The notes under the pieces are model-generated. The model had not been told where the DNA came from. It did not search any database and saw nothing but the letters and a program-made list of their open reading frames with translations. A program made the position numbers and the translations under genes. From positions 1 through 7,246 of the forward strand of contig CALITV010000047.1 in assembly GCA_938048925.1 (NCBI GenBank): DNA of 7,246 bases, read 5' to 3'. Within the stretch, counting starts at the first letter, position 1. The number at the start of each line of letters is the position of its first letter. The DNA comes from an uncultured bacterium. GTDB lineage: Bacteria; UBP6; UBA1177; JAKLFG01. This document shows, in pieces, positions 1-6,403 of this stretch.

Positions 1-656
1 TCGTTACGGATGATGGTCGTAAACTTTTGGTCGCCAGCCCGTTTGAAGACATCGGGTTTCCCGTCGCGGTTGGTATCCTTCTCGACTCGCTCAAGAACAC
101 CGCCGCTGTAAAACTCCCAGTAATCCACCTGTCCGTCGCCGTCCTGATCCTCCTCGAGGCGGACGATGACTCCTTTCTCGTCGTAGAACTTCCAGATGTC
201 GGTCTTTTCGTCGAACTGGGAGTCTATCTCTTTCTGAATCACGATGCCGCCGACATAGATATCGGTGGTTTCTATCTTGCCGTCGAAATCGAGATCGAGT
301 TCCTCCTTCACGACCGCGCCCGACTCGTCGTAGAAGCGATATACATCATGTTTCCCGTCGAGGTTGAGATCCATGATCTTTATGAAGAGGAGCGGCGCAT
401 CTTCCCCTTCAGTGGTCTTATTCTTCTTATAGACATTGACGATATCGGCCTTCTTGTCGTTGTTGCGATCGAACTCTCGTAGGAAATACTCGGCGGAGTC
501 GAGTTTCAACGCCCCGTTTTTCGCCGTAACCGTTATCGTCTTCGCGCCCGGCTCCGACCACGGCGAAGGTTTCCCCGCGGCGGCCCTTTTCCCCGACGAA
601 GCGCACCCCGACGCCAGCACGATCGCCATACTCAACGATACGAGCATCAACCTCAT
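1..656 (-). CDS. DxDxDG-repeat lipoprotein, 3' end beyond the window
   Basis: This frame is open from an ATG at 656-654 to the left edge: 218 residues are visible and the C-terminus is missing. An AGGGGGG tract (662-668) lies 5 bases before the ATG. The N-terminus is a short hydrophobic signal ending LASGC, with the predicted lipidated cysteine at residue 18, so the product is probably an outer- or inner-membrane lipoprotein. After a Gly/Ser/Pro-rich spacer come six acidic loops of the form D-x-[DNQ]-x-D-[GEK]-[KQ], beginning at residues 63, 96, 121, 145, 170 and 194. From residue 96 on, the period is 24-25 residues. Between loops are aromatic segments such as YRFYDESG, WKFYDEKG and WEFYSGG. 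The loops resemble calcium-binding TSP3, dockerin or EF-hand loops, but calcium binding is inferred. The gene begins 41 bases after the protease stop, so it is probably co-transcribed with it. The function is unknown; the family resembles repeat lipoproteins I associate with myxobacteria, but I cannot name it. Confidence 0.85.
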   Translation of the reverse strand, partial: MRLMLVSLSMAIVLASGCASSGKRAAAGKPSPWSEPGAKTITVTAKNGALKLDSAEYFLREFDRNNDKKADIVNVYKKNKTTEGEDAPLLFIKIMDLNLDGKHDVYRFYDESGAVVKEELDLDFDGKIETTDIYVGGIVIQKEIDSQFDEKTDIWKFYDEKGVIVRLEEDQDGDGQVDYWEFYSGGVLERVEKDTNRDGKPDVFKRAGDQKFTTIIRN

Positions 657-697
657 CGTTGCCCCCCTGTTTCACCGCTGTTTTTCTTTCATGATTC

Positions 698-3616
698 TTA
701 TTCTTCGTCATCGCGGTCGTTTTTTTCACCCTCGTCGCTCCCGGCCTGATAGAAGAAGTACTTGACAGCGCTGGCACCGCGTTCCCGGTCGGTCCCCTTG
801 ACCGATACGACAATGCGGTTGACCTTTTCGCGGAAACGAAGCGGAACCGAGAATTGGCGCCGGACCGCATCGGGCTCGGTTCGGTAGTAGAACACCTTTC
901 GATTGTTCTGGAACACGAACACATCCTGCACATCGTCCCCGGCCACCGAGAACGAAAGCGTTACTTCGGAAGCCGGCGCAAGCATCGGTGCACGATCGAG
1001 TGCGATGGCGGGCATGGCGACGGGATAACGGCGGCGAACCGTCGGCTTCGGATCAGGTGCGGCGGTCGTCGGTGTGACATCGCTCGCCCGGACCCAGTAC
1101 CCCCCCTCCACGCGAAGGGCGGCGTCGCCACACTGCCCGGCGAGACGGAACACGGCCCCGGCCGATGTCGTCGCGATGGGAGAACCGAGACGGATGTCGC
1201 CATACAGCGGCGTCTCCGCCGGGATTGAAACCTGCGTTCCTTTTTTCTCGGTGAAACGACAAGAAAGATCTCTCTGTCCGAAAGGAATGGAAAATCCCGC
1301 CGCATATTTCGTCTTGTAGTCGTAGAGCGACACCGCGATGCCGATGCGGCTCTTGGCGGACTGGAGGGCGGAGATCTTGAATCGCAAGGTCATCTCTCGT
1401 TCCTCCCCCGGCTTCAACACGAGCGGTTCGGTTCCCTTGCTGATGAACATCTCCGGACTGTTGTAAATATTGATAAGTTGGACGCGACCGTCAAGGAGCG
1501 ATCCTTTTCCGATGTTGCGTACCGCAATGTGCGCGTCCACCTCCTCGCCTTCCTCCACCAGCCCGTTGGGGGAGCCGACGCTGTCTTCGACGACATACGA
1601 GAACTCCACCTCAGGCATATCGAACGGGCGTATCTCTATCTCGAGGCTCTCGCTCCGCGCCACCGTCCGGAACTCGTCGAGCGAAAGATCCATTCGGACC
1701 GGCTGGCGACGCCACGGAAGATGTTCGGGGACATTTACCGGCACGGTTCTTTCCACCTGACCGGAAAAAGATCCGAACGGTATCTCCAAGTTGCGAAGCG
1801 GCGGCATATCGGTATCGAGGACTGCCTCGAGATTATCTATCTCCCCGGGGTAGGTCGCACGAAACACGAGTTTGTTTTCGGCCCCCGCCTTGAGCGGCAC
1901 GCCTCCCACAATCTCGACCTTGAGCGCTTTGAGGTCGGCCGGCCTCCGCTGTGGATCCTTTTTCCAGATGATGCCGAGTTTCTCCATTTGTGCGATGATG
2001 AGATCCCGCTGCTCTTCGCCGAGACGCATACCCGCAGCGAGGAGAGGCTCCTTCTTCGCGATCCGCATCTTGAGAAGATTCGCGGTCATTTGGATCTCTT
2101 CGTCGTTCCTGAAAGCGTTGTATCGCTCTCGACGGCTCTCCTTGAGCAGTTCCTCCGGCGTCTTGTAGGGCTTGAGATAGTGGACGGTGAGCAACGGTTT
2201 CTCCGGTTCTTTAGGAAGGTAGTCGCTGACGATGTGCTCCTTAAGATCCTTCTCGCCGCGGATATGCGACCGCGTCTTGAACAAACTCAACTTGCGGGAA
2301 TCAACATAACTCGGCTGATATTCGATGTCGGGCGTCACCCCGATGGTCTGTATCGAAATGTCTCCCGGCGTAAGATACTGAGCGATGGTGAGTTTGAGTC
2401 CGCCGCCACGGGGGATGCGGAACAGGTTCTGTACCGACCCCTTGCCGAAGGTGCGCCGTCCCACCACGATGGCACGGCCATTTTTCTTGAGCGCTGCGGC
2501 GACGATCTCGGTGGCCGATGCCGACCCCTCGTCCACCATCACGGCGATCGGAAGATCGAGGATGTCCGACGGAGCCTTCGAGGCTTCGGAGACATCGCGG
2601 TCTTCGTCACCGACGGTGGAAACGATAACCCCACGGTCGAGGAACAGGTCGGAGATGCGTATGGCCTGCTGGAGAAGCCCTCCCGAATTGCCGCGCATGT
2701 CGAGGATGAGGGCCTTTATTCCCTTCTTCCGTAGGTCGGCGAGTGCCGCGGTCATTTGCTCATACGAGTTCTCCATGAAACCGGTCAGTTTGATGTAGCC
2801 GATCCCCTTGTCGGGCATTGCCGAGATGACCGACTGAATCTTGATGACCGCCCGTTCAAGATCAAAGCGGATCACCGACGGCGTACCCTTGCGCTTGATA
2901 TAGATCGTGACCTTCGTGCCCGGTTCTCCCCTCATCTTCTCGACCGCCTTGGACAGCGACATGTTGATGGCCGATTCGTCGTTTATCTGCACGATGACAT
3001 CGCCGGTCACTATGCCGGCGCGCTGAGCAGGGGTATCGTCTATCGGCGACACCACGGTTATCTCGCCGTCCTCGTTGGTCTGGAGCACCATGCCGAGACC
3101 GCCGAAATTTCCTTCGGTCGAAGAGGTGAAGTCTTCGAACTCCTTGGGAGTGAAAATATAACTATGCGGATCGAGTTTCTTGAGGATACCATTGACGGCG
3201 ACATACTCTACATCGCTTATTTCGCGGTCGTTGTCGGGGCGGTAATCCTTCTCGATGTGCCCGTAAACCTGTCGCAGAACGACGGCGATGTCCCAGAGAT
3301 CCTTGAGTCGTTTCACCTCGACCATATACCGTTTGTTGTAGATCTGCAAGGCGACCTTGCGCTCCTTTCGGTCGAACCGCGTCACAATCTCGGCGAAATC
3401 TTCCTGTATCGCATCGAGCGCCTGCTCGAGAAGGTCTTCCGGCTGAAGTTTCGCCTTATTTAGGTAACGATTCTGGATCGCGTGCAACGCAAAAAGCGTC
3501 ACCTCGGCCTGCGTGATGGAGTTTCCTTTCGAGGTGGAGAACAACCGATCGAAGATGTCGCCGTTGAGAAGAAGAGTAAACAGAACGAGGACGAGCAACA
3601 GAATGTTCTTACGCAC
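698..3616 (-). CDS. S41-family (C-terminal processing) periplasmic serine protease with PDZ domain and long C-terminal extension
   Basis: The product is 972 residues from the GTG at 3616, about twice the usual CtpA/CtpB length. Residues 4-19 are a hydrophobic signal or anchor, so the protease domain should lie in the periplasm. A helical N-domain (about 30-165) is followed by a PDZ domain (about 170-245, starting GGLGMV), which in this family recognises substrate C-termini and gates activity. The S41 core (about 255-435) includes LDMRGNSGG and the catalytic segment DEGSASATE. By alignment with CtpA/D1 protease, the nucleophile is Ser367, the general base Lys392 (FGKGSVQ, 25 residues later as in the family) and Gln396 follows, so it should be active. 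Beyond about residue 555 lies a non-family extension: a possible Ig/CARDB-like fold (about 670-780), an SH3-like stretch (about 794-847), a second beta-rich segment (about 867-957) and an acidic tail. A GTG at 3625 is an alternative start, but it abuts GAGGAG. The 3616 GTG has that site 8 bases upstream. The natural substrate is unknown; the neighbouring lipoproteins are candidates. Confidence 0.93.
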   Translation of the reverse strand: MRKNILLLVLVLFTLLLNGDIFDRLFSTSKGNSITQAEVTLFALHAIQNRYLNKAKLQPEDLLEQALDAIQEDFAEIVTRFDRKERKVALQIYNKRYMVEVKRLKDLWDIAVVLRQVYGHIEKDYRPDNDREISDVEYVAVNGILKKLDPHSYIFTPKEFEDFTSSTEGNFGGLGMVLQTNEDGEITVVSPIDDTPAQRAGIVTGDVIVQINDESAINMSLSKAVEKMRGEPGTKVTIYIKRKGTPSVIRFDLERAVIKIQSVISAMPDKGIGYIKLTGFMENSYEQMTAALADLRKKGIKALILDMRGNSGGLLQQAIRISDLFLDRGVIVSTVGDEDRDVSEASKAPSDILDLPIAVMVDEGSASATEIVAAALKKNGRAIVVGRRTFGKGSVQNLFRIPRGGGLKLTIAQYLTPGDISIQTIGVTPDIEYQPSYVDSRKLSLFKTRSHIRGEKDLKEHIVSDYLPKEPEKPLLTVHYLKPYKTPEELLKESRRERYNAFRNDEEIQMTANLLKMRIAKKEPLLAAGMRLGEEQRDLIIAQMEKLGIIWKKDPQRRPADLKALKVEIVGGVPLKAGAENKLVFRATYPGEIDNLEAVLDTDMPPLRNLEIPFGSFSGQVERTVPVNVPEHLPWRRQPVRMDLSLDEFRTVARSESLEIEIRPFDMPEVEFSYVVEDSVGSPNGLVEEGEEVDAHIAVRNIGKGSLLDGRVQLINIYNSPEMFISKGTEPLVLKPGEEREMTLRFKISALQSAKSRIGIAVSLYDYKTKYAAGFSIPFGQRDLSCRFTEKKGTQVSIPAETPLYGDIRLGSPIATTSAGAVFRLAGQCGDAALRVEGGYWVRASDVTPTTAAPDPKPTVRRRYPVAMPAIALDRAPMLAPASEVTLSFSVAGDDVQDVFVFQNNRKVFYYRTEPDAVRRQFSVPLRFREKVNRIVVSVKGTDRERGASAVKYFFYQAGSDEGEKNDRDDEE

Positions 3617-3624
3617 GAATATCA

Positions 3625-3630
3625 CTCCTC
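3625..3630 (-). promoter_or_regulatory. Ribosome-binding site deciding the protease start
   Basis: GAGGAG on the minus strand lies 8 bases before the GTG at 3616-3614. It touches the other in-frame GTG (3625-3623), which leaves no usable spacing for that codon. The choice of the inner GTG also gives a more typical N-terminus (MRKN followed by a hydrophobic run). Confidence 0.6.
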
Positions 3631-3693
3631 ATACATCTCCGCCATTAGATAAGAGGGCGTCGGCGGAGCTCCTCGGCTCGGCCGGCGGGAAGG

Positions 3694-4089
3694 TCAGAGG
3701 TCGGCATCGAAGAAAATTGGTTCCTTTTTTTTGATGAACTCCTCTATCGCACCAATCTGTTCGGGGGCGAGCCGGATGAACTGCAATCCCATTCCCGGCT
3801 CGATCCCTTGCGGAAGAAACGAATTCTGTTCGCGCACCCAGACGACCTGCGCCGGAAGGACGAACTCGCGTCCTTCAAGGGCCAGCGTAACCGTGACCTC
3901 GGTTCCAATGGGAAGAATGCGGTGCGTGGCGACGAAGAGCCCTCCCTTGCTGATGTCCTCGGTAAAACCGCGGAAGAAGTTGTGTGGCCCCGCCAAGGTC
4001 ACTTCGATGTGAAGCGATATGCGCTTATCACTCCGTTGGCGGGAATAAACGACTCCGTCCTTCTGTGTTTCGTCGTAATCAGGGCTCAC
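3694..4089 (-). CDS. PilZ-domain protein, predicted c-di-GMP receptor
   Basis: The product is 131 residues from a GTG at 4089-4087. PilZ domains bind cyclic di-GMP through an RxxxR motif and a D/N-x-S-x-x-G motif. Both are intact here: R19-S-D-K-R23 and D45-I-S-K-G-G50. The rest (GLFVATHRILPIGTEVTVTL, then a VVWVRE strand and a GMGLQF strand) fits the beta-barrel, close to the short PilZ proteins common in myxobacteria and relatives. There is no signal peptide or transmembrane segment, so it acts in the cytoplasm. The open frame extends upstream into the OmpA gene (to 4212), but that part is basic, lacks a ribosome site and overlaps a well-supported gene, so I use the GTG. The gene lies 37 bases after the OmpA stop and 77 bases before the protease start. 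Which envelope process it controls is not shown by the sequence. Confidence 0.88.
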   Translation of the reverse strand: MSPDYDETQKDGVVYSRQRSDKRISLHIEVTLAGPHNFFRGFTEDISKGGLFVATHRILPIGTEVTVTLALEGREFVLPAQVVWVREQNSFLPQGIEPGMGLQFIRLAPEQIGAIEEFIKKKEPIFFDADL

Positions 4090-4095
4090 GCGTGT

Positions 4096-4100
4096 TCTCC
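4096..4100 (-). promoter_or_regulatory. Ribosome-binding site deciding the PilZ start
   Basis: GGAGA on the minus strand places its GGAG core 7 bases before the GTG at 4089-4087. It lies in the gap after the OmpA stop at 4127, and no other in-frame start codon in that gap has a comparable site. Confidence 0.55.
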
Positions 4101-4126
4101 GTTCATCACAAGTAAACCAATTTTTC

Positions 4127-5560
4127 TTACTGTACGATCTTGAATTCGACGCGACGGTTTTTCGAGCGGCCCGTCTCGGTCTTGTTCGGCGCGATCGGTT
4201 TATCAGGCCCATAGCCTATTGCTTCGAGTTTCGAAGGATCCACCCCTTCGTCAATGAGGAACTCCCGCACCGATTCGGCGCGTGCCTGAGAGAGTTTCAC
4301 ATTGAGCGCGCGGTTGCCGACACTGTCGGTATGCCCTTCGATGACGACCTTCTTGATGGCAGGGGCGCTCTTTATCGCGTCAGCAACTTCCTTGAGCATT
4401 TCGTAGGATTTCTTCTCGATGATCGCCTGCCCCGTCTTGAAGAACACCGTCTGTTTGAGTTCTATCTTCTGGGCGGTGACCACGATGAGTTTGTACTTCT
4501 TGGGGCAGCCGTGCTCCTCGGTAACGCCCGGCTCGTCGGGACATTTGTCGTCCTTGTCGAGAATACCGTCGCCATCGCGGTCGAGTACCGGACAACCGTC
4601 GTTTTCGCGCAGCCCTTTCTCGTCAGGACATTTATCGGCCACATCGGGGACGCCATCACCGTCGCGATCGAGGAACGGGCACCCGTGATTCTCGTGCGGT
4701 CCCTTTTCGTCAGGACATCTGTCGGTGCCGGAGCAGACGGGCTTGAATCTATCGAGGTTCTTCTGTATCTCCGGGTTGTCGTCGCATAGACCATCCTTGT
4801 CGTTGTCGGCCTCGGGACAACCGTCCTGATCCTCGAAGCCGTCCCTGTCCTCCGGCTCGGTCGGACATTTATCGAGATCGTCGGGGATACCGTCGCCGTC
4901 CTTGTCATGGAACGGACACCCTTGATTCGAAGCAGGTCCCGGCTGATCGGGACACTTGTCTATCTCGTCAACGATGCCGTCTTTGTCGTTATCGGTGTCG
5001 GGACAACCGTCCTCGTCTTGGAAGTTGTCCTTATCCTCCGCGTCGAACGGGCAACGATCCTTGTTGTCAGGAATACCGTCGCCATCGGTGTCGGCCGCCG
5101 GCGCACATCCGCCGAGTTCGCGGATGCCGGGAACAAGCGGACACCGGTCATCTCTATCGGGGATGCCGTCACCGTCGGTGTCAGGGCATCCTTCGAACTG
5201 CGCCGGACCGGGCTGGGTCGGGCACTTGTCGGCGCTGTCCTCGACACCGTCCTCGTCACGATCGCGCGGAATGCAGGAATCGGCCAGTTTCGTCGCCCGT
5301 TCGGCGAACCCTTTTTCCCTGAGAAGATGCTCTTCGGCGAGGTGGTAGTTCCCTGCATCGAGTTCGGCCTGCGCCGATACTACCTCGACCCGCGCCATGG
5401 CGAGGTCATAGGGAACGCATATCCGCGCACCGCGCTTATCGTCCACCGCCAGACGCGATTTTTCCACATTGATCTCATTCTGTATTTTCTCGCCGGTCAC
5501 ACAGGAGAAAAAGACGAGAACGACGGGGAGAAGCACGCTCCCAAGAGAAACATATCTCAT
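4127..5560 (-). CDS. OmpA-family lipoprotein with thrombospondin type 3 repeats
   Basis: The product is 477 residues. The N-terminal hydrophobic signal ends VFFSC, so Cys20 is the probable lipidation site, although Phe at -3 makes the lipobox weak. Residues about 30-96 form a helical domain resembling DUF4398, with a possible C48-C96 disulphide. Residues 100-352 carry eight DxDxDG loops starting at 100, 127, 157, 190, 219, 252, 298 and 327. These are TSP3 repeats that bind calcium in known relatives. They are joined by CP...GC cysteine pairs. Residues about 364-477 are an OmpA-like peptidoglycan-binding domain, with GHTDSVG (Asp412) and LSQARAESV (Arg427). These two residues have the same 15-residue spacing as the diaminopimelate-contacting Asp271/Arg286 of OmpA, and NRRVEF closes the fold. 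The protein should tether an outer-membrane lipid anchor to the wall through a rigid spacer. The start overlaps the upstream stop in ATGA, with GGGAGGTG 4 bases before it. Confidence 0.95.
   Translation of the reverse strand: MRYVSLGSVLLPVVLVFFSCVTGEKIQNEINVEKSRLAVDDKRGARICVPYDLAMARVEVVSAQAELDAGNYHLAEEHLLREKGFAERATKLADSCIPRDRDEDGVEDSADKCPTQPGPAQFEGCPDTDGDGIPDRDDRCPLVPGIRELGGCAPAADTDGDGIPDNKDRCPFDAEDKDNFQDEDGCPDTDNDKDGIVDEIDKCPDQPGPASNQGCPFHDKDGDGIPDDLDKCPTEPEDRDGFEDQDGCPEADNDKDGLCDDNPEIQKNLDRFKPVCSGTDRCPDEKGPHENHGCPFLDRDGDGVPDVADKCPDEKGLRENDGCPVLDRDGDGILDKDDKCPDEPGVTEEHGCPKKYKLIVVTAQKIELKQTVFFKTGQAIIEKKSYEMLKEVADAIKSAPAIKKVVIEGHTDSVGNRALNVKLSQARAESVREFLIDEGVDPSKLEAIGYGPDKPIAPNKTETGRSKNRRVEFKIVQ
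5557..5560 (-). promoter_or_regulatory. ATGA stop/start overlap coupling two lipoprotein genes
   Basis: The minus strand reads ATGA: ATG starts the OmpA lipoprotein and TGA ends the Pro-Ala lipoprotein. A strong GGGAGGTG site sits just upstream inside the end of the first gene. This layout usually gives translational coupling and near-equal amounts of the two products. Confidence 0.8.
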
Positions 5561-6321
5561 TGGGCACCTCCCGCTCCACTTTTGCTCTTCTCCTCCGCTT
5601 CTCTCTTGTATTTCTCGTAGAGTTCGTAGTAGTCTTCTTTTTGCTTTTCCTTTTTGCCGCTTTTCTCCTCTTCCTTTTCCTTACCCTTCTCCTTCTCCTT
5701 CTCTTTCTCCGAAACGGGGACCGGCATCATCGGCTCCGCCGAAGCACCCACCGGTTTGGCCGGCGATGTCGCCGCGGGAGCCGGCGCTGGGGCCGGAAGA
5801 GGAGCCGGCGCTGGGGCCGGCGCGGGAGCGGGAGCCGGTTTCGGCGCGGGCGCTGGGGCCGGCGCGGGAGCGGGAGCCGGGACTGGTTCAGGCTCCGACA
5901 CCGGCGACGGTTGCAACGACGGGGAGGCGGGAGTGCCTCCGCCGAGCGTCTTCAAGGCGGCCACGGTTTTCTGAGAGAATTCCTTCGATTTCTCCGCTAT
6001 CTCACAGGCGCGCTCATGCTCGCTCTTCGATTGAAGATCCCGCGCTTTCGCGAGAAGGCCGTCGGCGACATAGAAGAGGTAGAGTGGTTCCCGGTTCTCC
6101 CGGTTCTCGACGAATTTCGCCGCATCCGAAGAAAGAGAAGCACGTCCATAGAAATCTTCGTTCACGATGCGGGAATCCCGATAGACCGCGGCGATCTGGC
6201 GTAATGCCTCTTCACGAAGATCGTCGGCCTCGCGGATCGCCGACACCGATCGAATGGTGCCGCAGGACAACAGCGCGGCCCCAAGGATGTACGACCACCC
6301 CCTAACCATCCACTTCTTCAT
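5557..6321 (-). CDS. Lipoprotein with helical domain, Pro-Ala linker and Lys/Glu-rich tail
   Basis: The product is 254 residues from the ATG at 6321. The N-terminus (MKKW, hydrophobic run, ALLSC) is a lipoprotein signal with predicted lipidated Cys20. Residues about 28-125 are alpha-helical and end in a DUF4398-like pattern (AKARDLQSKSEHERACEIAEKSKE), similar in style to the N-domain of the OmpA protein that follows. Residues 148-183 are nearly pure Pro-Ala, organised as two 13-residue runs each capped by K161 or L175, then a shorter run. This type of stiff linker, as in TonB, can span the periplasm. Residues 205-229 are Lys/Glu-rich, followed by YYELYEKYKREAEEKSK, probably a charged helix. 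The frame stays open upstream to a TTG at 6366, but the internal ATG gives a typical signal peptide. Its ribosome site (AAGAGG, 3 bases away) is close, so the start is not certain. The function is unknown; the overlap suggests it partners the OmpA lipoprotein. Confidence 0.85.
   Translation of the reverse strand: MKKWMVRGWSYILGAALLSCGTIRSVSAIREADDLREEALRQIAAVYRDSRIVNEDFYGRASLSSDAAKFVENRENREPLYLFYVADGLLAKARDLQSKSEHERACEIAEKSKEFSQKTVAALKTLGGGTPASPSLQPSPVSEPEPVPAPAPAPAPAPAPKPAPAPAPAPAPAPLPAPAPAPAATSPAKPVGASAEPMMPVPVSEKEKEKEKGKEKEEEKSGKKEKQKEDYYELYEKYKREAEEKSKSGAGGAQ
5773..5880 (-). repeat. Imperfect tandem repeats encoding the Pro-Ala linker
   Basis: Within the coding DNA for the Pro-Ala linker there are two identical 32-base copies at 5807-5838 and 5849-5880 (offset 42 bases, 14 codons), and two identical 20-base copies at 5777-5796 and 5801-5820 (offset 24 bases, 8 codons). 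Both offsets are multiples of three, so the frame is kept. Exact identity at the DNA level, including wobble bases, points to recent duplication rather than selection on protein alone. Length variation between strains would be expected. Confidence 0.8.
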
Positions 6322-6356
6322 CGTCCTCTTCCCGTATGAAGAACCATATCGCCCAT

Positions 6357-6385
6357 CTCCTATCAAAAAGGGAACGGCGAGTCAA
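6357..6385 (-). promoter_or_regulatory. Possible sigma-70-type promoter before the lipoprotein genes
   Basis: On the minus strand TTGACT (6385-6380, five of six matches to the -35 consensus) is followed after 17 bases by TAGGAG (6362-6357, only three of six to the -10 consensus). It lies between the stop of the TPR-like gene and the ATG at 6321. The weak -10 makes this a candidate only; the lipoprotein genes could equally be read through from upstream. Confidence 0.2.
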
Positions 6386-6403
6386 GTTTCGCTCCGTCTC
6401 GTT

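Noticed and set aside
27..482. A 151-codon plus-strand frame near the left edge
   Set aside because: It is the shadow of the DxDxDG lipoprotein on the minus strand; its hydrophobic, valine-rich look is the reverse complement of Asp-rich codons.
427..933. A 168-codon minus-strand frame spanning the end of the protease gene and the start of the left-edge lipoprotein
   Set aside because: It overlaps two better supported genes in another frame, is rich in Arg and Cys with no domain pattern, and would interrupt a clear lipoprotein signal peptide.
1478..2734. A 418-codon open frame on the plus strand, antisense to the protease gene
   Set aside because: It lies wholly opposite an unmistakable S41 protease with intact active site. 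Its composition reads as a mirror of the minus-strand codons, and it shows no recognisable domain. Long antisense frames are common in G+C-rich genes with strong third-position bias.
3622..3645. A seven-codon minus-strand mini-frame (MAEMYEE) whose stop overlaps the protease ribosome-binding region
   Set aside because: It could be a leader peptide, but it has no ribosome site of its own, no run of a regulatory amino acid and no attenuator-like hairpins, so chance is the simpler explanation.
3646..3693. A G+C-rich segment with a GGAGCTCC palindrome between the PilZ and protease genes, considered as a terminator
   Set aside because: The only stem with a loop is about four base pairs (CGGC-CGA-GCCG) and there is no following T run on the minus strand.
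5654..5974. A plus-strand frame with Gly-Ala repeats opposite the Pro-Ala linker
   Set aside because: Gly-Ala repetition is what the complement of Pro-Ala codons gives; the minus-strand frame has the lipoprotein signal, coupling to OmpA and a coherent architecture.
6363..6400. A possible weak terminator after the TPR-like gene: a short imperfect stem (ACGG/CCGT) followed by five Ts on the minus strand
   Set aside because: The stem is short with a bulge and the T run is not directly after it; the same bases also form the candidate -35 region, so I do not call it.
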